Part shown: piece by piece, positions 1 to 13,221 of the stretch
Layout: each line of letters begins with the position of its first letter
How positions within the stretch are numbered: the first letter of the stretch is position 1
Source: Limanda limanda
Lineage: Eukaryota; Chordata; Actinopteri; Pleuronectiformes; Pleuronectidae
Reading direction: 5' to 3'
DNA length: 64,000 nucleotides
NCBI RefSeq assembly: GCF_963576545.1
Contig: NC_083649.1
Span: 10,799,646-10,863,645 of the forward strand
The notes under the pieces: generated by a model
The model's database searches: none
Told to the model about the DNA's origin: nothing
What the model saw: the letters and a program-made list of their open reading frames with translations, nothing else
Position numbers and translations under genes: made by a program

Positions 1-115
1 TGTCCACACGGGGCTCGATCTGCTGCCGCGGTGCTTCAGGGGTCCGCGGTGGCGCTCTGATGATGCGCAGATTGCTGGTGTAGATGATGATCTTGCCAAA
101 GTCCAACACTTGAGA
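1..115 (-). CDS. grxcr2: grxcr2 coding exon 4, partial (residues 117-154)
   Basis: Starts after TTCAG and is open to the window edge. It encodes SQVLDFGKIIIYTSNLRIIR, the start of the glutaredoxin-like part. Its first 37 bases and acceptor are duplicated at 521-703. Confidence 0.9.
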
Positions 116-3100
116 CTGAAGGAAACAGAAAATGTCAGAGATCAGTTCATATAAACAACCTGTGGTGCCTGTGAAAATGTATTATTGTAATTCTGTATCT
201 ATGGGTGAGAAGGGATGGGGGAGAAATTTGGAAATCTGAACATCAACCGAAAAGATGAAATGCAGCTGAACACCCCTCACCTCACCCTCCCCTTCCAAAC
301 ATGAAGGAGAACCTGTTAAAAGCCTTCTGTTATCATAAAAACTCATAAGGTGTTTAGTTTGTCTAGCTGTTCAAAACATGGCGGCCTCTGTAGAGAGGAC
401 CCGCCCCCAATGTAAATATAAAGTATTTAAATATAAAGGCTCATTCTAGGGTAAAGTTTGCCTTTTAATATACAGCCCCTCTGGAAAATATCCAGTGAAA
501 TTTCCAGAGTTTGGTCAATTTGTAGATGATGATCTTGCCAAAGTCCAACACTTGAGACTGAATGAAACAGAAAATGTCAGAGATCAATTCATATAAACAA
601 CCTGTGGTGCCTATGAAAATGTATTATTGTAATTCTGTATCTATGGGTGAGAAGGGATGGGGGAGAAATTTGGAAATCTGAACATCAACCGAAAAGATGA
701 AATACGCACATCACTGGTTACTTTTTCATGAAAATAGAATAGAACAGAATATCAAAACCTTTATTGTTATTGTATAAGACAAATTTCTTTAAAGGTTATA
801 CATATAATATTCAGTACTGATTGATGTCACACCAGAGCACAAGCCTCTTGAACTAAATCCAGTGCTTCCTTGGTCACAAATCCTACATCTGCTTTACAGT
901 ATTTGACATAACCTGATGGAGAGCTGCTTTTTTTCTGTATAATCTCCCATCATAAAACAGACAGAAAACTCATTAGACAGTGTACAGTACAGGCTGCACC
1001 TCTCAGACCACTGCACCATCCTTTAAATAATGCCCTTACAAGCACAAACTACATCCAGATTGCTGTCTTCCGCTGATAAATGCGACCTCGGTTGGGAAAC
1101 TGACACTAGGCCAGCAGCCAATGTACCTGACCTCCCTCTCATCCTGTCACTCTGAAGCCACTGCCTCAACAGCTCAGTAAAAACAGGCTTCTTCCTGTCG
1201 CTGTGGTTGTTCCACTTTAAGTGTGCAATTGGTGCTGCTTGCTGTCATATAGGACAAGATGGTGAATGTACAAAGGACCAGCGTGTCCTATATAATAAAA
1301 TAATTAGCCAAGGATTGTCATCATCTGTTTTAAGCCTTGTTCTGATCCAACTATGAATTCCTCATTAAATGTCTTTGTGTTGGCTGACGATAGTACATGT
1401 GCTGTGTGTCTCTTTGATTTTCAGCATATGAAGAGTTCTGTTGTTCTGTCAAGTATAAAAAAGGAAATAGTGACTCCTCCAGGGAGCTATCATTCTTTCT
1501 TATTTTACTTCCCACTATGCAAGAATGCAAAGAAATGCTGCATAGTCATAATGTAATACACCAATAATAGGGTATTACAGAGATTAATAGTGAAAATATA
1601 TCACGTATGACTGAATTATCTGTGTCTGTTTATTTATTGCACATGGGCCTGTTTGTAAAACAGATCTACGAGTCGATGATGATCTGCAGATGACAGGATG
1701 TTCACAGACAAAAGGCGCAGGCGTCATAAATCTTCCACAGCAGTCAAAACGAGAGCTCCTTTCAAACGATAAGAGATCCACGGGAAAGGTTAGCTGCTCT
1801 CTTTTATCCTGGAACGATAACCGCGACTCCTGCCTGCAGTCCCCAAGTGCCATTGAGATGCTAATGCTGTCTTAAAGATCACTGTAAAGTAAACCGTTGC
1901 CACCCTGGACAACTTAATTAAAACTCTGCAAAATCTCATTATTTTTCATTCTAGGTCATTTAAAGTGCACCGGAGATTGGATCTAGACAATTAAGAGAGA
2001 CGTTTGACATCAGGGCAGACAAATAGTGACACTGCAAATGTGAAATCTAATCCGACTCTCACCTTGATACCAAAATCCAAAACTGGAGCTAAGAAGCTTT
2101 GCTTACTTTTGCATCTCCCTCCGCTTCCTCTGTCAGGCCGACGGTCGGCTTGTATCCTCCCACTCCTCTGTACACGTTGATTCTCTGGGCAATGAGCCCG
2201 GTTGGAGGATAGTCCGCTGGTACAGAAGGAAACATGTTGTCAGGACAGATGGAGAACTATAGTTAAGATGGTTTCAGCCACGAGCGTTTATGTAACACAC
2301 AGATGTGCTTTTTTGTTTTGTAACAATCATAAGCTGGAAGACTCAACATGACCAGGTGTGACCACACAGCCTGAGTTTGCCTATGCAGCATTATAGTCTA
2401 ACCATAGCTCCACTTTTCAGTTTTTGTGAATTCTAACCATAAACATGAAACAATACAATATATTTTATAGCTCCACCAACAAACTTAAATTGCAGGGATC
2501 CTTTTTGCGAGGCCACCAGAAAAGTTAGAGCTCCCGGCCAATAAATAGTTCAACAAAGCAGTTATCAAATGGATTACTGTCATTTTTACACTTCTTTCAT
2601 AGGCAGGCAAACTAGATGTAGCATGGATATGTTAGCTTTGGACAGAGCCTGGCTACCTCTGAGCTGAGCAGGTAACTGAATTAGTCTCAGATTAACTTTC
2701 ATTCACTTTTTTTAACTCTCTGCTGCAAAGGAAATCATTTCTAAGAAGTACATTGAGTTAGAAACATGAAAATAAACTATATTACCTGACAAAAATGGCT
2801 CAATTGCTATTTTTCATTTCATTTTTGAAATTGGTTGTATTACAAGGTCACAGTTTCATCGATCTGCTCTGGTGTGTGCAGCTATAATTTCTTGCACAGA
2901 CCCATTAACTGCTAAAACAATGGATTTGAATGACCTTTGCACCTCAGGGTCAGTTCAGTTTTTACTTAAGGTAAATTGCTTACTCTTTTTTCACTGTAGT
3001 GCAAATATCGTACCAATCCTTATCTTGCTATGATCCTTAAACACTTGAGCACTGTTGGCCGGGGGAAATAAAGTAACTGCTGCAGGCTGTAGTTGAGGAT

Positions 3101-4122
3101 AATGACAAATATTAATGTTTTTATTAGCAGTGAATTGCAGTTAATTTTATTTTTCTATTATAACTGTGTCTGGTAAGCCATTGTTTTGAGGGTTAGGGTG
3201 AGAACTTGTGTAAATGTTGTATGTTTCTCCGATTTTTCGTGGTTTCATTCTTTCTGCAGCACAAATAATTGATTCAGGGACAACTTAATAAACTCAACTT
3301 GTTCCTTAACCCTGACTCTGACCCTGCTCCAACAGAATAAATACTGGAAATAACATAACAATTGTGTTATGTGCAAGTGCAAATCATCGGGCTGCTGTAG
3401 CTTTCTATTGGTAACCACCAGATTGCTGCCACACTTAAATCATTATTAGTCCTAAAGATGAAGCGCTGAATTCCCAGTTATTTCATTACAAGAAAAGCAA
3501 AAAACCTGTTAAGGCAAACATGGCCAAATCATTTCAATTAATTAAAAACCCACCCTTCTGCTCCCCCTGAGCGTCCTGGAACCCACAGAGCTGCTCCATC
3601 TCCAGGTGGCTGGGGATCTTCCTGTGGACGAAGCTGTGCGGGTATTTCTCCTCGGGACTGTCCAGCTCCTGGCCGTCCTCATACACATGCTTCAGCACGC
3701 GACCACTGTAGGACGACGCCAGCTTGAATCTCACCTGTGGTTTGGAGATGGAGAGACGCACTGACAAGTTACTTACCGTGTGACTGATTTGCAAAGCGTG
3801 CGAGCAAAGACATAGAAGATTTTGGAGAAGAAGAAAAGTCTTGTTTGATCAGACAAGAGAGAAGAGCGCACAAATATCAGCAGCAAGTCAACATGCAAGC
3901 TGAAATCCTGCTTCACTCCCTCAAAGCTGATCTGCTGCTGATAACCAAACAAATGCAGAAAAATATCTTTGCGGAACGCTCAGTATCTGAAATGACCTCA
4001 ATATGTCTTCTACTCAAAGTACTTCAAAACCCACAGAGTTGAGAGTCGTACCATAAATAACTCACCTTTCTGGGCTTGGTGCCTTCATAGCGCTGGTTAA
4101 GTTTTCTCTGGAGTTCCTCCAT
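1..4122 (-). CDS. grxcr2: grxcr2, glutaredoxin and cysteine-rich domain-containing 2 (5' part; runs off left edge)
   Basis: Four coding exons on the minus strand: 4122-4066, 3734-3554, 2216-2107 and 115-1 (open at the window edge). Phases join cleanly (0, 1, 0) into about 154 residues. The start has a near-perfect Kozak context (GCCACCATGG). The N-terminus MEELQRKLNQRYEG, then VRFKLASSYSGRVLKHVYED, and later DFGKIIIYTSNLRIIR, are what I recognise as vertebrate GRXCR2. In mammals this protein sits at the base of hair-cell stereocilia and is a deafness gene; the glutaredoxin-like part is thought not to be a working redox enzyme. The C-terminal cysteine-rich zinc-binding part lies beyond position 1. 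Recognition is by sequence from memory, with no search run. Confidence 0.93.
79..261. repeat. Segmental duplicate, copy 1 (contains true grxcr2 exon 4 acceptor)
   Basis: This 183-bp segment is repeated in direct orientation at 521-703 with three substitutions (near 121, 145 and 171). It contains the real acceptor of grxcr2 exon 4, the first 37 coding bases and adjoining intron. Confidence 0.95.
370..455. repeat. Probable dispersed teleost repeat fragment
   Basis: The stretch with AAACATGGCGGCCTCTGTAG, 'gaggacccgcccccaatgt' and AT-rich 'aaatataaaggctcattct' resembles a repeat I have seen in many fish introns. It lies between the two copies of the 183-bp duplication. The family is not identified. 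Confidence 0.35.
521..703. repeat. Segmental duplicate, copy 2 (decoy exon 4 start inside grxcr2 intron 3)
   Basis: Copy of 79-261 lying upstream, in transcription order, of the real exon. It keeps the TTCAG acceptor and the same first 12 codons (557-521, minus strand), then runs into unrelated intron sequence and reaches an in-frame stop about 20 codons later. It is a decoy splice acceptor rather than a complete exon. Confidence 0.93.
2107..2216 (-). CDS. grxcr2: grxcr2 coding exon 3 (residues 80-116)
   Basis: Starts after TACCAG and ends before GTAAGC. It encodes DYPPTGLIAQRINVYRGVGG, matching the human segment around LTAQRISVFR. The preceding exon ends in phase 1 and this one supplies the other two bases of an Ala codon. 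Confidence 0.88.
3554..3734 (-). CDS. grxcr2: grxcr2 coding exon 2 (residues 20-80)
   Basis: Starts after CCACAG and ends before GTGGGT, phase 1. It encodes the conserved VRFKLASSYSGRVLKHVYED block and the acidic DGQELDSPEEKYPHSF stretch. Confidence 0.93.
4066..4122 (-). CDS. grxcr2: grxcr2 coding exon 1 (residues 1-19)
   Basis: ATG at 4122-4120 in a GCCACCATGG context. The exon ends in AAG followed by a GTGAG donor at 4065, phase 0. Confidence 0.9.
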
Positions 4123-5978
4123 GGTGGCTGAGTGAGGAGTTGGACGGATCCAGAGAGCGTCAGTCCGTCCAAGAAGCTCCTGACATCGGTCGAATTGACC
4201 TCAGGTGGACACCGGGCTGCCTTACATGATGAAACAATGTAAAGATGGAACGATTGAAATAGTTCTCCCGACTCAGAGCTGTTTGTGAGGCGTGGGCGGA
4301 CGACGCAGCTTTTCTCCTCGTGCGTCCTGCCTCCTGGGTTTGTCTCTACCTGCTGTTTCCAGGGACCCACCTTTCCAGCTCCCCGTGCTGAATTATTCAC
4401 GGCTAGATCATGTGTACAAAAGGATTGGTTGAGAAACCAGAAGCTCTGTCATCAAATAATTATGATCACCAGAATAGACCCTAGTTGGAGCTTGTGGAGC
4501 ACAGAGTGTGGGTGTGTAGTGTCGAGTGAAAGAGGCTGTGACTGTGTGAGTGGGACTTGTCTAGTAGCTGTAAAACCGCCTGTCACTGGTCCGGGGCCGA
4601 GCACCTCAGCGTTGAAAAGTCAACATGACGTTTGATGAGAGTTGCATCAGACTGAAATAACACTTTGCCTTTATAGTGTTTTCTTTCTATTGTTTATACG
4701 TGTGTTTGTGTGTGTTTTTGTCTCTGATGGTAAAACCTAAAGAGTCCAATTCAGGGTGGATCTCGCAAAACGTCACAATAATGAGGTTTTTCTGACACCT
4801 GAGATTAACCCGAGAATAAAATCCAGACAATAAACCTTGGGAGCTGGTCTAGAATCCAACACTATTCACAGAGATGAAACAGACTTAAATATTAATCATG
4901 CAAATCCTTTAGAACATACAGACAAAACACGGGTTACTACCCTTCAGACGGGAAACTGAAATGAACCCAATCAAATTCGCGTGAATCGACGTCTGAGCGC
5001 TGCCTCAAGCAATTCGACCAAGTCGGAAAAAATAGATTGAAACACTTACTGGGTATCAAAATATGTAACCTGCACAAAAAACCTGGAAAGCATAACATTT
5101 ACACTTCAGAAACTTCTTCCTCCGTTATAATCCTGTGGTGTAATTACTTGAACTGATGAGTCACAATTAGTGTTTTTAACTAAATCACTGTGCACTAAGT
5201 GTTTTCCTGCCGAGTGTTATGGCCTTAATTATTTGGTAAATTACATATCTTTATTCTGTGTTTAACTCGCAATTACCTACTACTTAGTGTGACTAATAGA
5301 AAGGGTTACCATGCATTTAACACAGTGGAAGGAAGAAAAGGGTTTGGTGCTGTCATGTTGGTCATTTTAAATGAGAAGCTCTCAGACTTGAAAACGTACA
5401 CGTGTGTGTCTTGGGAAAACGAGAATAAAAAAACATATTTCAAACATGTGCCAGAAATTGGGTTGGATTGAAATTGTACTCCATATATAGCAATTATATT
5501 CTAATCATAGGCCCTTTGAAAAGAAATAATTTCCTGCCTATTTTATAAAAGAATCCCCCGCATCTCTAATTTTGCTCTTTCTCGTTTTCCAGAATTGACT
5601 CTCCACACTCTTATTCGAGCCACAGGGGTATGATTCATGCTGTCATCATCCTTTTATGCATAATTTGATCAGCAGTTCAAAGGCTAATTAGAGAGTTTGG
5701 TCACATCTGTTAGTCCCAGTTGTAAAGTTGAAGTCTGCGTCTCTTTCTTAAGGCAGCACATGTTGGACCCTGTGTAAATATTCAATCTTTAAATGGACAC
5801 ATATTTGATTTAGTTTAATACAACCGTTTTCAGAAGGTTTCCTCATCCATGTTTAGATTGCGCTGATGGCAGTGACTGTTTTTCCACCATTTCATAGAAT
5901 AAACACTAATGGACGCCATTAACACGTATGTCGAGATAAATATGAGGGTGAATGGATGTCTTAAGAAGGAGAAAAGAG

Positions 5979-6059
<81 letters not shown>

Positions 6060-9000
6060 GCAAGAAAACAGAGGCGGGCTCTTGTCTCTCCTCTGAACGA
6101 GAGTCAGCTTAATCAGATTGCAGAACAAGCAAGTGTGGCCACTCATGTGAGAAATTGTTTTGGGGGCATCACAGTGGAGGATTCGTTTAAAGCCTCAGGA
6201 TTCTTCGGTGCTTTCAGTCCAAATGATTACGACAGTAAATAAGTCTCTGTCGCCACATTAACAGCTCATGTACATTTTAGCATCCCCATTATCCTCCGTA
6301 ATACGTTATGCAATTTGAGCAACACCACTCGGGTACAGTGCAAGATCTCTGCTGGCGATCTTACCCTCATCCATGTTCACTGCTCTCATGGCACGGATCA
6401 AAACATTGAAATGATAGTTTTGGTCATAGATTTTAGATAAATTAAGACATTAAGATGTGTTAATTGAAGTCTGCACATATTGTGGATATATAAATTGGAA
6501 TTAAAACTCCTATTCTGTAAACCAAGTATTATCAGGCTGCTCCTCTATATTTGTCAACAAAACTTCTCTCTTGTTTACTTCTTTCCAGTACTTATTAAAT
6601 TGAGGGTCACGTCCAAAGAGTTTTAATTAAGCATCAAGCACACATCAGAATAAATCATTTTTAATATAATGAAGGCAACAGAGAGCTATAGCTGTCCACG
6701 TCATGTGGAGATAGAATCAAATCCCACGTAACCATATGTTTAGTGCACCGAACAACACGCTGCCACTTTTCATCTCCATGTGAGGAAGTGAACATTAAAA
6801 GTTCATGTAAAACGGTTGCAATTCAAACATATTCTTAAACCAACTGAAACATCACATGCAGAAGGGTTAATAAAAACAAATGGAATGCTCAATTGGCTGT
6901 AAGTATATGTTATAACTATCAATATGGTTCTAATTGATGAATGAGGCAAAGAAACCATTGACTACAGGGATGGAGTTAAGAATTTTGTATTCTTTTTTTT
7001 TATATTTTGCTTAAAGAGACATTGATGCAAGTATATTTCTTCACTTAACTTTACCCAAATACCTGATGAATTTCCAGGAGTTGAGTTATATTTTTTATAC
7101 TAAGAGAGTTCCACATTTAAAGGGAAAGTCCAGTGAAGACATTCAACAGATTAAAATGGGCTTCTGTGAACCAGGATACTTTTTGTTGTTTGTTCTGTTT
7201 TGTTTTTGTCCCAGATAACATGCTCAGATATTACCTGCAGCATAGAAACACTCATAGAAATATTCAAAGTTGGGTAAAATACTTTTCTCCTGATTCCTTT
7301 AGCCTCTGCAAGAAAAGTGTTTCTTAAAGGTTTATTATGCCGAAGTAAATTCTGAGATTGATTAGCCCAGGGCTACAAATAATCATTTTCTAATCAATAC
7401 TTGCAAACAGTGAGAAATAGCTTTTGGTAAAACCACTCATCTGAGCCCCATTGGTTCAGCCTGCCTGTGTACAGGGGAGTTCACTGCATCTTTCCTGACT
7501 GTGTCAAAATCAAGGTCAAATCAGTTATTATGTAGTTGTGAAATATTGACCTCAAAGTAAGTGATATATTCAGTAAATATTTTGAATCTACTTGTGTTTT
7601 GCATTTCCCTGTGCACATCAATTAGAGATCATGATCCCAGTTGTTTATGCCTCAAACCCTCTGCAGCTACAGTTCCACATCCTACCTTACCCTGCATCGA
7701 TGGATGTTAATTATAGAAGTCGTTGTGTTTATAGGAGCATGTGCATGTGGAATTTGATTGTTTCCCCCCCAAGGTTCCAGGATTACCCTAAGGAGGAGTG
7801 TATAACAGTTGGCAAAGTCGCATTGCAAGGGGGCGGAGGAAGCATACACGTCCTTGCTACCTTCTGTGGTGTATCGCCTCTTGTTCTCTCCTGTTTCCTT
7901 CTCCCCATTCATCTCTCTCGCTTTCTCTCTAAACTTCTATGCACCAAAAAAAGAAAGGTGAAAGCCTCACTTTTTTAAAGACCTCCACTCATTATTTTGC
8001 TTGTATTATTTCTGACGCCCTCCCAAGGGGAACGGTATCGACTGACTCTCATATCAGCAGCACCTATTTCGAGGCAACAATGAAAGAGCGATCGGTCACA
8101 AACACTGGATTCAATTTCTCCGTAGCGGCAGCTATCCTTAAGGCACATGGAATTACTCTGCGTGTTGCACAAGGATTTTATAACAATGAACTGCCCCCTA
8201 AGGTCAGCAGACTTGGAGGTTATGATCACCTGGTGTGAAACAATTGACAAAAGATTTGCAATTTCAGACAAAAAACTACAACCACCCGACACCGTCTCTC
8301 TCTCCCTCTCTGCCAATTTCGGCACAAACTCGTGTACTTTTTGATTCTCTTGCGCAGGGAGCTGACAGAGGCAGAGGGGAGGAGGAGCGTGAGAGGAAGA
8401 CAAGATAAAGACTGATAGACAGAGGGAGAAAGTGAAAGGCTGGAATTAGAGATGGATGGGCCTACAAGGGGGAGAACCAGGAGGAGACGATAGAGGAGCG
8501 ATGAAGCTGCATATGAATGCGAAAGACCATATTTGTCTTAAATTAAGTCTGGACACACTAATGTCAAATCCTTTTTCTGAAGGTTACGGACAGAAAGAAA
8601 GATGTGCACCTCAGATTTTGGTCTTATAAGTGTGTTATAGTTAGTAATTACCTACAGCTTTAACTGAATGGAATTTAAATCAGTTCCAGGTTCACATCCT
8701 GGATAATCAGAGACTCTAAAGTGACTGTAGGTGTGAATGGTTGTTGTCATGACACTCAAAGGAGAAGTGATAAAGATGATGGATGACTGGGATTGTAGTG
8801 GCACACGTTTATAGGCTGTAAATAGGGAGCAGTAGAGGTTAACAAGGAAATCAGTTGATTGTCCAAGATATTGCTTCCTTCTTTAATATTGTTACATTAT
8901 TGTATTATTTACTGCATTATTATTATTTGTGTTTTTGTAACAGGGACCATTATTAAGCAAATATTTAAATATTTCTTTTTTTAAAAGGATTTGCAATAAC

Positions 9001-10299
9001 AAGCTGCACAAAGTGGAAACTATGGGCGTCTCCTGAGGGTTTGCAGTTGAGAATGCTGCATGTACAGCTTTCTACAGTGTTTACTGGCTGTCGGTTTTAA
9101 TAAAGTGGAGATCACACATAGACCATCTCACCTGTGGGACACTTTGGCCTTGGAGGTTACTTAGGGTTCTTTTTGGTCTGTACTTGACTCAATCTCCACA
9201 CGGCCAAGACAAATAATACATTGTCTGACAGCTGTCTCCTGACCCTGTGTGAATCATTTGGGATTCCCTTATCACTGCAACAGCTGTTGACATGGAATTG
9301 GGCTCAGATTCACCACAAAAGGCACCCGGCTTATTAGCAATTAACATATAAATGACTTAATTTAAACATGAAAACAAAGTCTGAGTTACAAACCAACTTT
9401 ACACAGTTTACAAAGAGACTAAATTGATGACAAAGCAGAAACGCTCTGCACTGAATAAGATTAGACTGTCGTTTTGAAAATCTGCTCCACAGCAGCAATG
9501 TTTTAAATAGAACTGCTAATGTATTTAAATTTCATTATCTTAATTACAGTGTCTATCAAATGATAGATGTTGCAAGTCACAGTCAAGTTAATATTTAATA
9601 TTTCACTGGGACTGATACACTATCTCATTTTAATTAGCTGTATGGTTGTGTTGATGGTGTGCGGCTCCCTGGGAAACTTCAGTTCATGCAGAAACTTGCA
9701 GTTGGGATGCTACACAGGGCTGCTCCTGTGACCTCTCCACCCAACTCTAATTTCAGTCCCTCTCAAAAGATGATGCATGACTGTCTCCACCAAGTGCAAT
9801 ACCGGCTAGAATGAGATTCGGGACAGGAACGAGGGAATAAGGGAAGGGAACCAGCTGGAATCATACCCTTATACTCTGCTCTCGAAAAATGAATTGTCAC
9901 AGGGGCTTGTGAAGTGAAGTTCATAATAAACCAACACGCGTTAACAAACAGGATTTTGATTAAAGCTTCAACATGTTAAAAACAGAATTTAAGAACTTTT
10001 AAAAAGACTTAATTCTGTACAGGTTAGAAGCTATGTGAAGCTAATGGACAAAGATACTCTGAGCTAATTCTAACCTAATCATGATAACATGCTCACGCCT
10101 AAAACTATGCAGTTATAATGGCGACATATGCAAACTAAACAGGTTATTGAGTGGAACGTGGAACATATTGAAAAAGCCGCAATGACAAGAGCTGCAACCC
10201 GATGGCATGTGTTGAAGCAGGGGCCAATATAACTTGTGTAGTGATCGTGTTGGTACAGGTTTGAGATTAAAGCTACACTAGTTTGATAAATCACAGGGT
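4123..10299. other. Intergenic, no gene seen
   Basis: Upstream flank of grxcr2. Apart from the GA microsatellite at 5981-6057 I see only AT-rich noncoding sequence. The short open frames here have no recognisable domain and no supporting splice signals. Confidence 0.7.
5981..6057. repeat. (GA)n microsatellite, about 77 bp
   Basis: Uninterrupted GA dinucleotide run. It creates false Arg-Glu and Ser-Leu open frames on both strands. Confidence 0.98.
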
Positions 10300-10309
10300 T
10301 ATTTTCTTA

Positions 10310-10566
10310 TTTTACGCAGGACAGCTATATCTTCAATCAGACTCCATCACATCATTCAAGTCTCAACTCAAAACTCACCTGTTCAAACTGGCATACTCTC
10401 TATAACTGGACCCTGTGCACTTCACTTGTTTTTATGTTGAAGTTCTGTTTTAATGTTGTTTCTATCTTTTATGCTTTTATCTTTTATCCTGTATTATTTT
10501 ATTGTAAGGTGACCTTGGGTGACATGAAAGGCGCCTCCAAATAAAATATATTATTATTATTATTAT
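10310..10566 (+). mobile_element. LINE (L2-like) 3' end with (ATT)n tail
   Basis: The stretch 'tcaagtctcaactcaaaact' followed by cacctgttcaaactggc reads as KSQLKTHLFKLA, the typical last residues of an L2-like reverse transcriptase ORF. After it come a T-rich 3'UTR, 'gtgaccttgggtgacatgaa' and an ATT trinucleotide tail (10550-10574). Only the 3' end is present, as expected for 5'-truncated insertion. Confidence 0.6.
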
Positions 10567-12119
10567 TATTATTATCTTAATGTTTTGAAAGGAAAATCTG
10601 AGTCGAGGGGAGTTTGAACACCCATAGCTATCACCCGTTAAAGATCCCAGGATTGCGCCAACATCCAACATTTCTGCTCCGACCTCTTCATGACAAGTTC
10701 CAGCCTTTATCTATCAGCCTCCATCAAGTGGGCCACATACACAAACCCATAAAAATGACATAAACGGTAATGACAATAGCCTACTGCAGCCATTAGAGCA
10801 AAGTCATTTACAAGATGAATGCTAACTAGCAATATCAAATTCATTGGACAGAACGCAAGATGTAAGGGGAGCTATCGCCTCCACATCATTGACTGATGTC
10901 TATATTTAGCTTTAATTGTTCAAGCACTGATTGCCGTGTTTGTACTGATGGCATGCCACCGGCTGCAACCGCACCTGACATCTGGTACTTACAGGAGGGA
11001 AATGGCATGCTACCATTCTATAAGCACGAGAGACAACATAAAGGCTCAGCGGTGAAGCCCTTCTTTCACAGAACTAAAGGTTTCATTAGTGAAGTGGAGG
11101 AGAGAGAGAAAGAGGTTCATTCCGCACCAGTGGTTACAAAGAGTGGATGATGAGATTTCCAACCGACCTCGACGGACGCAGCCAAATCAACCAGCTCCAC
11201 CTGAAGCCTCCCGGTGGGCCTCTCTTAACACCGTTAGACGTCTGCTGCACCCAGCCGCCAGGACCGGGTGGAAAAGAGAACTGCAACTCTGGGAGAGGCT
11301 ACATCAGGGAAAGAACAAGATTACTGGAAACTGCATGAATCTGAATTGACTCATATGTCACAAGACGACAACCAAACCCTCTTTATGACAACTAAGCAAA
11401 TTCCCTCTACATTGCGTCAAGTGAAATCCTGAATTCCCACATAAGAGTTTTTGGACACAAACGATTCACTTTCTATTTGAATCCACTGTGCGGTTGACTT
11501 GTCAGAATGTATCAGGCTAACTTGAGACGGGCAAATCTGCCTCATTAACATACATGTAGCAGAGGATGTAACAGACAAATACATAATTCATCCTTGGTGA
11601 ACCTGGGTATTCAAATGTCAAACTGTTTCTGTAGGCCAGTGACTTAACATAGTGATAGACTGATAAATGTCTGGTGCAATGTGAATTGACATCTCTCTTA
11701 ACCCTTTGATACACAACATCGGTCAAAAGTGACCTGATGGAGTTTTAATTGTAAATATCTTTGCAATAAATTTAGTTCATCATTCAGAATTCCAGGAATT
11801 CTTCAATTAACTTGTTTTTGATCATCACAAATTCTCATTTTCATTTGTCCTTTTTTACTTTTTTAATAAAATCATTTTTGTATCACTTCCCTTCTAAGGC
11901 ACAACATGGGTCAAAAATGACCCGTATTCATTTCTTTGCTATATCTTCTAAAATGTATTTATTTGATCATTTTAATATTACAAAGTATTTATTATAATAT
12001 CTTGTTTTTGAGTACCACAAATCATTATTTTCCTTCTGTCTTAATTTTTGAACTAAAATAGTGTTTGTATTACTACATCAAGTTTACACACATGGTCAAA
12101 AATGACAGAAAAGTCATAG

Positions 12120-13221
12120 GTTTTAACTAGAGCTGTCAAACGATTAAAATATTTAATCGCGATTAATCGCATTTTGTCATAGTTAACTTGCGATTAATCG
12201 CAATTAATCGCAAATTTGTATCTATTCTGAATGTTCCTTCATTTATTATTTTTCCATAATTTTACTTTCGTTTTAATGCTCTTATCAACATGGAAAAGTG
12301 GATTGGCTTGCTTTATGCAAATGTTTTATATTATTGAAAAACAACATTGCCAAACAGGGCGGTACAAAATAAAATTATAAAGTGCACATTTCAGGTAAAC
12401 AAGGACTCAGCCTATAGTGCAGTTAAACCATGGCTTAATATTTTCTTTTTTTCAAGTTTGCTGTGAACATAGCAGTCAGTCCTCTTATTTCAGAAACAAT
12501 GAACCATAACAGTTAGGCTACCAATAAAAGGTAAGCGTACTACTTCTTTGCTTTAAGCTAGCCACTCAAACAGACAAGCAACAAATAACAAACAAACAAA
12601 ATACACAGGCAGGTGTCGGCCTACTTTGAAATAAATGAAACACAGAACTTTGTAGGGCTATTTGAGTCCTCCCCTTATTTGTGGAAAATGTATGAAATAA
12701 GAAGTACCCTATTTTTAAATAAATAAAAACATATAGCTGCAGCCTAATAGTGTAACGGACTGGGTTTATGTTTATGTTTGGTTTTGACGTATGCTCAGTA
12801 AAACACTGTTGAAGGAGCGCTCTGATGTCTGACGGTCAGTGAAGGGGTCTGGGTGGGACATGTGACTGTTTGGACCAATAGGATGGGGGGATCGGGGATC
12901 AATGAGGAAGTGAAGTGTTGATGTCTGCGAGTGACGGAGTAACAGCGAGAGGTGCACATGTTCGTGTAGAGGAAAATACCAGTTACTAAACCACGAAGAA
13001 GTTCCGTGTCCTGTGGGACGCTACAATAGCTTTAAAATATACATTTTAGGTGGCGAAATATTAAAACAAAAAGCGAGAGCAGGTCCGACTGGAGGCGAAC
13101 ACAGATACTGAAGCTGCAGCTGCAGCTCTGCTTTAACTCGAGTTAAAAAAATTGACGGCGTTAAAATGGGTTTGCGTTAACGCCGTTAATAACGCGTTAA
13201 ACTGACAGCCCTAGTTTTAAC
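12120..13221. mobile_element. Nonautonomous hAT element with intact 8-bp target duplication
   Basis: The element runs 12128-13213 (1086 bp). It starts TAGAGCTGTCAAACG and ends TGACAGCCCTA, which are inverted termini. The flanking 8 bp GTTTTAAC occur on both sides (12120-12127 and 13214-13221), the exact 8-bp duplication expected of hAT. Subterminal motifs are rich in TTAATCGCGATTAATCGC on the left and AACGCCGTTAATAACGCG on the right. No transposase frame is seen inside. Confidence 0.88.

Noticed and set aside
4062..4635. Two overlapping 112-116 codon frames at the grxcr2 5' end
   Set aside because: Out of frame with grxcr2 exon 1 and without similarity to any family; shadows of the 5' region.
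5830..6242. Arg-Glu and Ser-Leu repeat frames
   Set aside because: Produced by the (GA)n microsatellite at 5981-6057 on both strands.
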